Part shown: piece after piece, positions 54,801 to 64,000 of the stretch
How the letters are laid out: each line of letters opens with the position of its first letter
How positions within the stretch are numbered: the first letter of the stretch is position 1
Assembly: GCA_037178625.1 (NCBI GenBank)
Contig: CM074127.1
Span: 4,898,001 to 4,962,000 of the forward strand
From: Skeletonema tropicum
Lineage: Eukaryota > Bacillariophyta > Thalassiosirophyceae > Thalassiosirales > Thalassiosiraceae
Direction: 5' to 3'
Length of the DNA stretch: 64,000 nt
Translations under genes and position numbers: made by a program
Notes under the pieces: model-generated
What the model saw: only the letters and a program-made list of their open reading frames with translations
The model's database searches: none
Told to the model about the DNA's origin: nothing

Positions 54801-56240
54801 AAACGTCATTCCCTGAGCAGTGACACAAACAGAGTGATTTTGACTTGTCGCAATGGCAAGGATTGATTTCGATTCCAAACGAGATGATACCTTTGCAGCA
54901 TCATTGTTGTTGTTTTCAGTATCACCACCACCACCACTTTCACTGATGGATCTATCCTCACTATCATCATGAAATGATTGTATCCCCTCCCCCCAAGAAT
55001 ACAACACATTGGTGACAGGTTTCTCGTCATCAAATGCATCATCAACTTCTTCTTCTGCCATTACCTCATCCTCTTCTTGATCTGCATTATTATCATCTAC
55101 AACAGCAGATGATGTAACCGAACTTGTTGACTTACTACCACCACCATCTGAAATAGTTGACAATTTATCACGAGATATACTTGGATGTAAATGCAGGTTC
55201 AAGTCGGTACTACTCCCGATGTATCTGTTGCTACTACTGACATGAATATTGCTACTTCCCATATCACCAAATCCATACCAACTATTGGCAATAACATTCA
55301 TGGAAGTTGACGACGACGATCCATTATTTTGATTTGTATTAGAACCACCACCTCCACCACCGCCACCACTGGCAAGTAGGATGTTGGTCGTACCCTCACT
55401 TACAGATTGATGTGCTCTGTTCCGACTTGCGAATAGGACACTGGAACTAGATCGACGTTGTATATTGCCTCTTGTTGGTGTTGTTGTTGTTGACGATGCT
55501 GCTGTTGTTGCTGCGGTGGTGGTTGTTGTTGATGTTGGAGGAGATGATGTACCCACCGGATGAAGAGTATGACGACGTCCTCCTTCATCATTCATCAAGT
55601 CTCTTGTAGATACTGAAAATATATTGACCGAGAGGGAAGGACGAGGTGGTGCTATTGTTGGTACTGCAGTAGTTGCTGTTGTATCATCTCCATCTTCATC
55701 AGCTTCATTACTTCTTCTTCCAGTACCTTCCGAGGTAGCTTGACCATCCGTCAAAGCTGAAGTCATTCGTTCCGCTGCTGCATCAGATGATGCTACTACT
55801 GCAGTCGTAACAACCGGCACACTATTACTACTACCACCATTACCATTATTCCTCCTATTACTCGCAGCATTCCGACGCATCATCATAACCTGCACAGGAA
55901 CACGTGAGTTATGCGCCGCATCTAATAATGATAAGCGGTCGGATAATTGTTGCAATATGGATCTCCTCCTCCGGTTATGATGTTGAGACAAGGGGGGAGC
56001 ACTATTGCTAATGTTGTTGTTGGGGGTGGTGGTTTCAGTGTTCTGGTCTAGTGACACTGCCTCAGTAGTAGTATTATTGTTGTTGTCATGATTGTGATGA
56101 CTGTGACGCTGATGATACGCAGTCAACCGATGACGTAAATTGCCCAGTGTATCACGAACTGAATTAAAGGTAGCTCGATGAGTCTGACGACTACTACTGC
56201 CACCGCCACCGCTACTTCCGACGGTTCGTTCCGATGGCAT
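51813..56240 (-). CDS. RCC1-repeat HECT-type E3 ubiquitin ligase (HERC-like)
   Basis: Transfers ubiquitin from E2 via its own cysteine to substrates. The ATG at 56240 (MPSERTVG) is the first in frame, giving 1475 residues. Residues 1-400 are low-complexity Ser/Thr/Asn/His. RCC1-type propeller repeats follow (CGYDHTAALSSNGSVWTWGS, CGKSLIAGHREHPS, CGLEHTMLVTRSGRLLVCG, EAGYGHSLILD). A helical middle leads to the HECT domain (about 1110-1475): LRVSFKGEEGLDAGGVTKEF, WDEKGYEMIGVLFGLALYN, and the catalytic C1442 in SHTCFNTLLLPDY, 33 residues from the end. Tail-to-tail with the E1 gene, 79 bases apart. No signal peptide is evident, so it is probably cytosolic, unlike the E1. Confidence 0.93.
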   Translation of the reverse strand: MPSERTVGSSGGGGSSSRQTHRATFNSVRDTLGNLRHRLTAYHQRHSHHNHDNNNNTTTEAVSLDQNTETTTPNNNISNSAPPLSQHHNRRRRSILQQLSDRLSLLDAAHNSRVPVQVMMMRRNAASNRRNNGNGGSSNSVPVVTTAVVASSDAAAERMTSALTDGQATSEGTGRRSNEADEDGDDTTATTAVPTIAPPRPSLSVNIFSVSTRDLMNDEGGRRHTLHPVGTSSPPTSTTTTTAATTAASSTTTTPTRGNIQRRSSSSVLFASRNRAHQSVSEGTTNILLASGGGGGGGGSNTNQNNGSSSSTSMNVIANSWYGFGDMGSSNIHVSSSNRYIGSSTDLNLHLHPSISRDKLSTISDGGGSKSTSSVTSSAVVDDNNADQEEDEVMAEEEVDDAFDDEKPVTNVLYSWGEGIQSFHDDSEDRSISESGGGGDTENNNNDAAKVSSRLESKSILAIATSQNHSVCVTAQGMTFVVGTNLHGCVDPNLSELASCYRPQLLESLSNVRVVQVSCGYDHTAALSSNGSVWTWGSNTHGQLGHRINNSNGTTSCTSSSSSLEGPTRCRPTGMALGKGRRASAVACGTHYTLVLTTHMSLLACGKSLIAGHREHPSEWGMPKQLPTLVGLPLVGVAAGDGHAVVITAHGTAFVWGENRHSCCGREYPSQLSVPLAMKIPSSSSQSLPVVGGSSSDGLTIADELAIQDAACGLEHTMLVTRSGRLLVCGNNNFGQLGIASSELEFSKVLTPVNHPTGGRFKSVEAGYGHSLILDDAGDVWMTTQAGIQCILRGKSALAIAAGGNNSAVITAAPSGAKLLKRQFSMEEVEDPISIVDAVDGMIGELESGRGDPTNLSQEIARKSEELLLYPSYLNSLFVNPKQLDTMFERLLRACSADAMQELARAFERGLKGGLDSLRDTRLIHPEAVRCLLQYILFFDIRRDESIVFDLHGETISTFCDTILSLPFEGYKAIHTFATSHYTGSLFVKMLVRPLLRTLNVCASHTVDENEVEHFTPSKQAVPVIVAVLSWLYAMAEEQDLAKPADFYSDAVSEINVETLFGDLYAMKRASPHERSKHFYITQHPFLLSPGCKRNLLQMESQLSQYKAVIGDLQMSESTDDINFQPFFNLEIERDFLVEQTLECIKQADPKDIRKRLRVSFKGEEGLDAGGVTKEFFQLLSEELFDINSGLWSNKYGDEVNWFNSDNTWDEKGYEMIGVLFGLALYNNVLLDVRFPMAVYRKLLGLPLGLEDIVDAELRRGLKQLLDYEGDDVEDIFCLSFEVTWMELGEERRLALKPDGENIVVTKDNREEYVLRYVSWILVDSIKCQWEAFETGVMRIMEDASLDLFRPEEVELLVVGSGVLDFKALESNTTYEGGYTAESEVIKNFWQFVNNASKETQVQLLKFATASTKAPIGGLGKMPFIIQRAGPDSGLLPTSHTCFNTLLLPDYGSDYDKLSNNLGRAVLECEGFGLE

Positions 56241-56902
56241 GGCAGTGGCAACTTGTTCAATGGTAGTTTGGATAGAGAGAAGTTCTTCGCTTTCAGTGTC
56301 AGTAGTGGAGGAGCTTCTTGTGCTACTGTTACATACTTTGTTGGTTGCTGATTCTCCTTGATGATGATGACGGCGGTGAATTATTATTGTTCGAGGATGG
56401 CATAATGGCTGATATTGTTTTTGTTTGTTATGCTGTTGCAAGTCGTGGTGGTTTTGTCAAATAATTGCTGCTCTAGAGCAGAGAGCGTCGTGGGCCATGG
56501 TCCAGACGTGCAGATTGCAAATAATAATAGAACCTTCGAGTAGTAGCGAGATGAGAGTGATCGATGAGAAGTCTAAAGATCTCCATGACAGTGGGACAGA
56601 AAAGCGGATGAGAGATGCCCTCTTGTCCTCGCAAACGCCCCAAGGCAAGTAAATCGGATACCAGACGTAGCTCTGGTGTCCAAATATTGTCAAATTATTT
56701 TAATTGGATACAAATAATGACGGGGAGAATGGGAGGATGCCCTTCATAATAACGATTGATGTCAGATCTTCGAGCTTCAGATCTTAGCTTTTACAAGAAG
56801 TAGTAGCCAGTAGCCACTACTTAAACCATAATGGCAATGACCGTCTGATAAGTATTTGTCGTCCCCAATATACTAGCCCACCTTATTATCCTAAGAAATA
56901 AA
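56241..56902. other. Divergent promoter region
   Basis: A 662-base region between the HECT ligase (minus) and the hydroxylase (plus). The first 200 bases remain open in the HECT frame but without an ATG, so they may be 5' UTR. No repeat or RNA gene is seen. Confidence 0.4.
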
Positions 56903-59146
56903 ATGTCAAGCAGAGTCAAAGTAGGCAGCATCTGCCTCCTCTCCTACGCCATTGGTGTGTTACTATCACCATATCTTCTACCTGCCGATTTTGTCGTCAA
57001 TTCTATCGCACCATTCCTTCATAATGAAAAACAACTTGCGCAACAACAGTCACATCTGGCTACGACAAATAATGATGATGCAGCAGCAGCAGTATTGAAC
57101 AACAGTGACGATAACGAGGATGGTGATGATGAATTATTTGAACCGCAATTTCTAAAGTATGCAGCACCATATGCACAAATCATTGGAGAGGAGGAGGAGG
57201 ATGACGACCCATTTCTAAATGTGGATATTGTCTTGCATAGAAATGGTGAGGCTGATCCATGTAGTCGTCAGATGCAAACAACACAACCACAACAACTACA
57301 GTCCAATAATGGTGGATCTGGAAATTCTTTATGGGGGTATATAGCCGAACTATTTGGATTTAGTTCCTCCACTGTTACCAAACCGAATGACGACACTCCA
57401 ACAACAACAACAACAACATCCTCCACAAAAGAATCCTCTACTACCAAAAAAAAATATAGTCCACTATCCCAATCCATCCTTCGCTCCACAGAACACTTTG
57501 CAAAACCACTCTCCTTTGATTCCAAATACGATCTTGATGCAATTTTAACACATGCATTTGCTTCTATTATTCCATCCTCTCTCTTTCATCATGACGATCC
57601 ATCATCATGTGGACCAACATGGAAAGAAGACTCAAATAATAAACCACACTATCTCGATCAAGTTAATGCTCATTCTCCAATCACTACATCCTTCTCTTCC
57701 CTACTTAAATACTGTGACATGGGAATAGATCGTACACCAATTCAACCAGATCACAACAAATTGGTACGATTGGGACAAGTGAAGAGTTTGCCTTGTACAT
57801 TTCATACGAGAGAGGGTGTGAGGGTGGATAGTTTGAAAATGTTGGTGGATTTGGCAAGGGAGGTCAAGAAGAAGAAGAGGAGTGATGGTGCTGGTGCTGG
57901 TGAGTGTAGTGTTGGTGGTGATGACAATGATGCAACTTGCACCGCAAATGGTAACGGTAATGGAGGCAGTGTCGTCCAAAACGAACTACACCTCTACGCA
58001 GTCAGCGCCGGCCGTGTCTTCATGTTTGCACCCAAACACATTGGTGAAATATTCGAACTCCCCCACGTCCAAGGACCAAAGGGCCTCCCAGTCTCACTCC
58101 AAGTGATCAGTCTCCAACCCCGTGTATTTGACATTTATAACTTTTTCGACCGTACCGAAAGTGCCGCAATTGTCGATAAGGCATTGAAGGAAACGTCCGA
58201 AACTCATCGGATGAAACGGAGTAGTACCGGTGCCTCGGGGTACAATTTGAATAGTAAACGTACGTCCGAGAATGGGTTTGATACTCATGGGAAGGAAGCA
58301 CAGGTTGTGAAACGGAGGTGTATGCATATTCTTGGGTTTGATGAGTATGAGGAATCGTTGACGGATGGATTGCAGGTGTTGCGGTATAATAAGACGACGG
58401 GGTACTTTCCACATTTGGATTGGATTGATGATCCTAGGAAGAGGGAGGAGCATAATTTTGATAGTGCCGGTGTTGGTTCGAATCGATTTGCGACTATTTT
58501 GTTGTATATGAGTGATCTGGATGAGGGTGATGGTGGGGAGACGCTCTTTAGTCATGGTTGGCCTGTCGGTCAGGCAGAAGAAGATCATGTTGAATTAGAT
58601 GATGCCATTGATGCATTACGTGCATCTGGTGATGTAGAGGGCATACTGAAGCGTGATTCGTGGGAGGAAACGATGGTAGCCAGATGTCGTTCGAGACTTG
58701 CGGTTCGTCCCCATTCGTCGCGTGCAGTCCTCTTTTACTCTCAACATCCCGATGGGTCGGTGGATACAAGTTCATTGCATGGAGGATGTCCCGTCATTAC
58801 GGACCAGCCGAAATGGGCCGCCAACTTGTGGGCATGGAATAGCATCCGTGGAGGCTTTCCTGGATCACCCAAAAATGAGGAAGTTGTGGAAAAGAATAGA
58901 GCTGCCAACAAATCCCCGGAGACTGACCTACAGAAAAATGCCAAGTTTATCAACACGAAATCTGATGAACGTATGAGACATGCGCAGCTGTTCTTCCAAG
59001 ACACATTTTGGGGCAAGTATGGTTTTGACGATCCTCCTCTTGGAGTCAATACATTTTTGGGCCATCAATGGCACGTACAAGTGGATGGTAAGGTAGTCAA
59101 ATCTTTTACTATCGGCAAAGAGAAAGTTCAAGAGTTTCGCATCTAA
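56903..59146 (+). CDS. Prolyl 4-hydroxylase-like 2-oxoglutarate oxygenase, membrane-anchored
   Basis: A 747-residue single-exon protein. An N-terminal signal anchor (ICLLSYAIGVLLSPYLLP) suggests an ER/Golgi type II protein. A long Asn/Thr/Asp-rich region of about 320 residues precedes the P4H-type domain (about 400-660). Iron ligands H504 and D506 (FPHLDW) and H626 (SLHGGCPV) are present, with Lys in PKWAANLWAWN for 2-oxoglutarate; RFATILLYMSDLDEGDGGET is the typical strand. Family enzymes hydroxylate proline in cell-wall or collagen-like proteins; in diatoms hydroxyproline and hydroxylysine occur in frustule-associated proteins, so such a role is conceivable but unproven. The gene ends KVQEFRI. 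Confidence 0.87.
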   Translation: MSSRVKVGSICLLSYAIGVLLSPYLLPADFVVNSIAPFLHNEKQLAQQQSHLATTNNDDAAAAVLNNSDDNEDGDDELFEPQFLKYAAPYAQIIGEEEEDDDPFLNVDIVLHRNGEADPCSRQMQTTQPQQLQSNNGGSGNSLWGYIAELFGFSSSTVTKPNDDTPTTTTTTSSTKESSTTKKKYSPLSQSILRSTEHFAKPLSFDSKYDLDAILTHAFASIIPSSLFHHDDPSSCGPTWKEDSNNKPHYLDQVNAHSPITTSFSSLLKYCDMGIDRTPIQPDHNKLVRLGQVKSLPCTFHTREGVRVDSLKMLVDLAREVKKKKRSDGAGAGECSVGGDDNDATCTANGNGNGGSVVQNELHLYAVSAGRVFMFAPKHIGEIFELPHVQGPKGLPVSLQVISLQPRVFDIYNFFDRTESAAIVDKALKETSETHRMKRSSTGASGYNLNSKRTSENGFDTHGKEAQVVKRRCMHILGFDEYEESLTDGLQVLRYNKTTGYFPHLDWIDDPRKREEHNFDSAGVGSNRFATILLYMSDLDEGDGGETLFSHGWPVGQAEEDHVELDDAIDALRASGDVEGILKRDSWEETMVARCRSRLAVRPHSSRAVLFYSQHPDGSVDTSSLHGGCPVITDQPKWAANLWAWNSIRGGFPGSPKNEEVVEKNRAANKSPETDLQKNAKFINTKSDERMRHAQLFFQDTFWGKYGFDDPPLGVNTFLGHQWHVQVDGKVVKSFTIGKEKVQEFRI

Positions 59147-59296
59147 TACTTAAGATAGGTTACTTAAAAAAAAACACCAAACACATGCATCTACATAGCC
59201 TCAAAGTTTGTGTTCCACTTGTACTATGAGGTCATTAGGATACTTAGAATAGACGTAACTATTCATCAGAGTATATCAAATCTGATTAACTTTGAT

Positions 59297-61575
59297 TTAT
59301 TCATCAGAGTAACCATCAAAACTCATACTTGAATCATCATGAGCATCTTTCGTATGCCATGGTTGCGACTTTTTCATTGAATCAGATCTCTGAAGGTCTG
59401 TAATCACGTCATCGCTCCAGTCTAATTTGTCGTCGCTCCAAGCTATCAAGTCATCGTGTGTTTCTTCTTCTTCATAAGTATGAGATTGATCACGTGCTCG
59501 ATACTGTCTTTGCTCATTCGGTATCTCTGATTTTCTTCGTTCCAATTCTTCAATTTTTTGTGGGGGGACGTCGTCCGTGTAGAGTGTCTCAAATTGATCA
59601 ACAAGTCTCTCCTGCTCCTCTTCATTGTGCTTCGCCAGGGCTTTACCCCAAACATCATCATCATCGTCATCCATTTCGCCATCATCGTACTCGTGCCTGT
59701 TGGGTGGTTGTGTTGAATGCACATCCCTAGTTCTTGTCGGCTCATCGAGTGATTCTTGTCGTTCCGCGGCGTGCCAGTCTTCATAACCTGGAGAGTGTTG
59801 CTCTTGCATCTCATCATCGTAATCATTCTCGTCGACATGAGAATCATACTCATCTCCACTTCCTTCCTCCTCGTCATCGGCATTGTGAAAATTCCACACT
59901 TCCATCAAGCGACACTCCGAGAAAACTCCACCATCAATGTAGGAGCAGTTGGGGTCGTAACCAATGTCCTTCTCCAATTTACTTAAGTATTGTCCACTCC
60001 TTCGTTTTGGTGCCAATGTTGCCTTACGCACGGGACTAATACTCACAAGGGTAGTGGGGACGTCATTGTAACGAGCACGTATTTCCATGATATTCCCATC
60101 TCCCTTGAGACGAACTTGATCCTTCTTTTTTGTATCGCGATAATCACCAGATGTTTCACAGACTGATTCTGCATTTCAATGATGGAATCTTCAGTATTGT
60201 CGACAAAATCAGTCAATGTTCCCGAATAGCCGGTAAATCCTGGGATATCCGTATGGTATCCGTCCCATCCCTCGGCTAGATATGGGTCGATGGAGTAACT
60301 TGTCCATCCGTAATGTACGGCACAAAGTACAGCAGTTCGTGGTGTCCGCCCTTCTCCCAAAACGAGACAAACAATGGACTTTGGGTTGACAGGCTCCACT
60401 TCCACGATAGGTTGCTCGGTTTGTAACATGGAACGAGGATTGGGTTTCCTCGATTTGGCAGGCAACCCCTCCGTATCATGAGGAATAAAAAATGCCTGTT
60501 CCAAAGTACCATACAGTCGTACCGCCTCCAACGTTGCCATACTAATACTGGCTTCTTCACTACTCTGAAAAATCCCATAGGCATTCAAATTGAGATAACT
60601 TGGCAAACGAAGCATTGCATCAATGTATTTACAATTGGCAACATTGGCAGGTCTGTCTTCTTCCCCTCCCCCATATTGCTGTCCTGAAAAGGCACTATTT
60701 ACATCGGGCATCGGTTGCGCCGGCATGCCCATTGTACTGTTGGAGGATGGCGAGGCAACAGATCCAACTGGATTTCCCTTGTACACCATTTCAAAACTCT
60801 CACTATTCGTACTTTGTCGTAGTACCATTGCATCTTCACCACTATTACTAGGACCTCGCAACAACGACGAACCACTATCTAAATATCCAGACATGGCTCT
60901 CTCCGCAATAATACTCGCCATCTGCTCCCCCCGTTCCGCATACGCCATTAACAACTGCTCTGTATTTGGTACACCCTTTAATCGCACAGCTGAGATGGTC
61001 ATACTACATGTCCGACAAATTGCACCGGTGGCCAAACTTTCATGTAGGGTGTATCGATCTCTTTCGGTGAATTGAGCTCTGGGTAATGTACGATGGCATA
61101 ATGTGCATGTTCGTAGTGATTGGATTATGGAACTGGATGGGTGATCTGCTGGGATGGCGTCGACTACCTGTTGATGCTGTTGTTGTTGTTGATTTGCAAT
61201 ACTTTCTGGGCTTTCCGAGTAGCTACTACCATCATCTTCGTTGTCTCCTTGAGTCAGTCGCTGTTGTTGTTGTTGCATATGACTTGGTGGATGACGACGT
61301 GCTTTGCCTTGTCGAGACGACGCCCTATCTTGTTGCTGTTGCTGATGATGTCGAAACTCCGCGACGGTAACTCCACCATCACCTTCATAATGTTGTTGTT
61401 GTTCACTGCCGCTGCTGCTGCTTTGTGGTGGTGACATTTTTTCTTCTCTCTTTTGTTTGCCATGATGGCTGCGACGAGAGGACGAAGAAGAAGATTTCTT
61501 CTTTCTCCTCTGAGAGGGAGGATGACGATCTGGTGGTGGAGGCGGCGACATTGATTCAATTATGATGCTGCACAT
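59297..61575 (-). CDS. Hypothetical protein with CxxC...CxxC motif (one frameshift)
   Basis: Not recognised. The first about 150 residues are Ser/Gln/Lys-rich (poly-Q, poly-S). Then TCTLCHRTLPRAQF and ICRTCSM, 26 residues apart, form a probable zinc-binding pair. A later conserved-looking block KSIVCLVLGEGRTPRTAVLC and YSIDPYLAEGW is like one I recall in other diatom proteins. Near 60173-60180 the frame loses one base (a short run of A); past it the protein continues DYRDTKKKDQVRLKGDGN and ends in a very acidic tail with DDDDDD and WSDD repeats. Starts at 61575 (MCSII) or 61551 (MSPPPPPD) are possible. No signal peptide; nuclear or cytosolic is plausible. Convergent with the hydroxylase gene. 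Confidence 0.6.
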
Positions 61576-61946
61576 CAAATAATAATCAAACGCAGGACGT
61601 TGCAAAAGTTAGATGAGCCTTCAAAATGCAAGCGTCTGCAATCAAGGAGAGTTGATGCCGCTCGGTAATTGTACCGCCTGTATCCTCAGCCAGCCTGATC
61701 AGAGTGCGCTGCATGCCGCTTTGCAATGTTGCTAACGTGAGTAAGTATGATGTGGACTTCTGCTTGGCTTGAGGAATATTTTATTCTTATAGTTTATCTA
61801 ATAACTCGTAACTTTACTCTAACGAACATTCATTTCAACCTGTCGCCTACAATTTACACAGATCCTTTCCATTGGAACATTGAGACGATGTTGTAGCATT
61901 CCCAAGCTCTACTTAGCACAATTTTGAGGCTACATACACACCAGAC
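61576..61946. other. Intergenic region between two minus-strand genes
   Basis: A 371-base spacer holding the 3' end of the right-edge gene and the promoter of the CxxC protein. Nothing else is recognised. Confidence 0.4.
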
Positions 61947-64000
61947 TTAGATGCTATTGTGACCAGAAGACGTTCTGGATCCAGAGGAACAAGCCATATC
62001 TATCATGTCGAAACCAAATGCAAATAATTTCGATACTCCTGATACCCCAGTTCCTTTACTCTCTGATTTTGAGCTGTTGTTTGACGCATTTGACCGAGCA
62101 AAACTCTCAGCTGATTTCGGCTCAACGATGGAGTGTTTCATGCTAGTTTGTGAGTTCAATCGTGACGAAGCATCCGATCCAAACACTCGTACACCATGGA
62201 AAGGCAACGCTTGAGTCTCTCTATCTGATACAAAGGACGATTCATCCAAAGGTGTGGTTGTATGGGTATCATCACGTGACAAACGTTCCGAACAATACTC
62301 GTCAACAGTGGAAGTAGACGAATTCTTTCGAATAATCCTGGAAGAAGATAATCCCACATCCTTGGAGGAAGGAGAAGCTTTCATACCATTATAGGCACCA
62401 ATCTCACTCGTTGCTCCCTTTTGATCGGGAGAATCAAATTTCAGTTTTCTCCGGAAGTGGCACTTATCCAATGATTTACTTCGCAGAATACTGGGCAATG
62501 CTGTTGATTGCGTGTTGTGCCCTCCTCCACTTGCACATGGTGTAGGTGCCATCTCACCACTATTACTAGGACTTACATTTGGAGTCTCCATACCAGGAGA
62601 AGTCTCTAAACAAGAATTCTTTACACACGAAGAAGAAGGAGATGGTTGGTGTGCAATGAAGCTTGAATCGACATGAAACGTCACGTCTTTGTTTTCATTT
62701 TTGCCGATTGGACTGAGTAAAAAGTCACCAAACTCATCCAAATCCTCATCGTTAGCCCTTTGTGCCTTTTTCTTTGCTGAAGACTGATGTTCAATGGCAA
62801 ACGATTCATCCATAGCAAACGACACAGATAGGCTCTTCCTCCCCTTTCGACTCATGCTAACATTTGTAGATACCGACGATTCATTCCCATCTACCGCTCT
62901 TCTCGAAGGCTGCTTGTCATCATCATCATCGTCATCAAGATCATCATGTAATCTCATTGCTGCACGAAAGATTCCATTCAATCCACTTGTAGTTGTAACC
63001 TGAGTAGACGCATCTGGTGATGATGATGATGCAAGTATGGAATTTTCATCTGTGGAATAATCGAGATCGTTGTTATCACCACCACGAGACAGAGTCACTC
63101 CATACATGGGTGGTTTGGTAGCTCTATTATTATCCTCATCATTAGTCTTTTCTGGTGTCTTTAAAGCTTCAATCACTGATGATTTGTCAAAGTAGGAATC
63201 ACCAACGTCTGTCAAATCCGATGGCGATAGGAGTTGACTTTCATTGATCCTGGATAGAAATAAGGTATTATTCACATCTGTAAGAGCAACCGATTCGTTC
63301 GAGTCCATTAGTTGATCCCAATCTTTTTCTCCCGAGAGTGGGCTTATGTTGCTGTTGTTGTTGAGTTTGTCTCCGTCAATTCCATACTTTTCAATTTGAT
63401 ATCGATGATGAGCCAAAGCAGCTTGACCAGCGATGGACATGTCCAGTGCGAAATCATGGCAGATGGATGTAGAGGAAGTTCGTGAGCTAATGCTGGACAA
63501 ATTCATAGGTGATGACCGTAATGACGATGATTTTTTGCTTTTTGCTGGACTAGTTGCTGTACTGCTGCTGCTACGAAATAATTCATTCAGCGGTGGGAAG
63601 TTCTCTCGATTGGAGTCTCTGAATGGGTCTATTCGGTTCTTGTTGTTAATGACAGTATACTCCTTCGAGGACGCACGTGGCGGTGGCTTCTTCAGTATCG
63701 GCGATGGCAAATCGACGGTAACATGAATGACACCATCTTGAATTCCAACTTGTTGCTTCAATAGGATTGACATTGGTAGATCTAGCAGCTGTTTGATGTT
63801 TGTTTCTTCGCCAGTCTCCACGGCGGTAATGTGCTTGGTGTCATCGAAACCAAGCGATGGATTGGCAGCCTTTATTTCCGATGATATTACGGTTCGGAGT
63901 GTCGTGCTTTCTGGGTTGTTGATGACTGTCATTACGTTGGCGATGGATGCCTGCCTTCCCGATGACGAGGAGGAAGAGGAAACTTTGACGGTGACTACTG
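61947..64000 (-). CDS. Hypothetical Ser-rich protein, open at the right edge (partial?)
   Basis: Not recognised. The frame is open from the window edge to the stop at 61947: upstream of the ATG at 63932 (MTVINNPEST) it continues VVTVKVSSSSSSSGRQASIA without a stop, so the true start may be outside. The protein is mostly disordered Ser/Asp/Asn-rich sequence with poly-Asp (DDDDDDD near 62920). Short conserved-looking spots include GRKSLSVSFAMDESFAIEH, LDEFGDFLLSPIG, ILRSKSLDKCHFRRKLKFD and the end FAFGFDMIDMACSSGS. Many Ser-Pro and Thr-Pro sites suggest phosphorylation. No signal peptide or membrane segment is seen. Transcription or cell-cycle regulation is conceivable but unsupported. Confidence 0.6.
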   Translation of the reverse strand, partial: VVTVKVSSSSSSSGRQASIANVMTVINNPESTTLRTVISSEIKAANPSLGFDDTKHITAVETGEETNIKQLLDLPMSILLKQQVGIQDGVIHVTVDLPSPILKKPPPRASSKEYTVINNKNRIDPFRDSNRENFPPLNELFRSSSSTATSPAKSKKSSSLRSSPMNLSSISSRTSSTSICHDFALDMSIAGQAALAHHRYQIEKYGIDGDKLNNNSNISPLSGEKDWDQLMDSNESVALTDVNNTLFLSRINESQLLSPSDLTDVGDSYFDKSSVIEALKTPEKTNDEDNNRATKPPMYGVTLSRGGDNNDLDYSTDENSILASSSSPDASTQVTTTSGLNGIFRAAMRLHDDLDDDDDDDKQPSRRAVDGNESSVSTNVSMSRKGRKSLSVSFAMDESFAIEHQSSAKKKAQRANDEDLDEFGDFLLSPIGKNENKDVTFHVDSSFIAHQPSPSSSCVKNSCLETSPGMETPNVSPSNSGEMAPTPCASGGGHNTQSTALPSILRSKSLDKCHFRRKLKFDSPDQKGATSEIGAYNGMKASPSSKDVGLSSSRIIRKNSSTSTVDEYCSERLSRDDTHTTTPLDESSFVSDRETQALPFHGVRVFGSDASSRLNSQTSMKHSIVEPKSAESFARSNASNNSSKSESKGTGVSGVSKLFAFGFDMIDMACSSGSRTSSGHNSI

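Noticed and set aside
1..64000. tRNA, rRNA or snRNA genes
   Set aside because: I looked through intergenic stretches and the satellite unit for cloverleaf-type or B-box sequences and saw none that I could support by eye; a covariance-model scan would settle it.

Overview
The window looks like nuclear DNA of a diatom, most likely a centric species of the Thalassiosira/Cyclotella/Skeletonema type (inference). Several predicted proteins begin with a secretory signal ending in an A-F type site (for example SAFTVP, SAFSVP, LAFQLQ, NAFPLL), the bipartite plastid presequence of algae with red-derived complex plastids. Genes are dense, and most have no intron or one to two GT-AG introns of about 90-125 bases. 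The gene content includes a triose-phosphate translocator, a nuclear Ycf36-like protein, plastid translation factors and a signal-peptide-bearing E1 enzyme.

Region 1-6.4 kb holds three paralogous genes of a family I cannot name. Each has a secretory or plastid-type N-terminus or low-complexity head, one membrane segment, a block with paired cysteines, repeated Y-L-D-S-L modules and a C-terminal coiled coil. One copy also carries a conserved membrane domain. A shared promoter motif around ACGTCA precedes two of them. From 6.8 to 22.6 kb come a WD40-like propeller, a CLPTM1 protein, a membrane sulfotransferase-like enzyme, a phosphate translocator, a SulP transporter, plastid ribosome recycling factor, a methyltransferase, a diatom hypothetical protein, a 2-oxoglutarate oxygenase and plastid peptide deformylase. 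Genes in the first 10.5 kb repeatedly change frame by single bases, which suggests poor consensus there or real decay.

A 500-base N gap (23473-23972) is followed by an 11.2 kb satellite array (24432-35588) of about 184-190-base units with GGTACC in each. It has higher-order structure, a duplicated 416-base replacement block and strongly decayed units at both edges.

From 36.4 kb to the right end the genes are mostly intact: a VTC4-type polyphosphate polymerase with extra domains, Ycf36-like protein, a PITAIRE-type cyclin-dependent kinase, RNase Z, an MgtE-type transporter, a ubiquitin-activating E1 with a signal peptide, an RCC1-HECT ubiquitin ligase convergent with it, a prolyl 4-hydroxylase-like membrane enzyme and two hypothetical proteins, the last open at the right edge. 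The E1 is a good candidate for the periplastidial ubiquitin system (SELMA) that imports plastid proteins. Much of the window therefore serves the plastid: import, translation, carbon export and the unexplained YLDSL-family membrane proteins.
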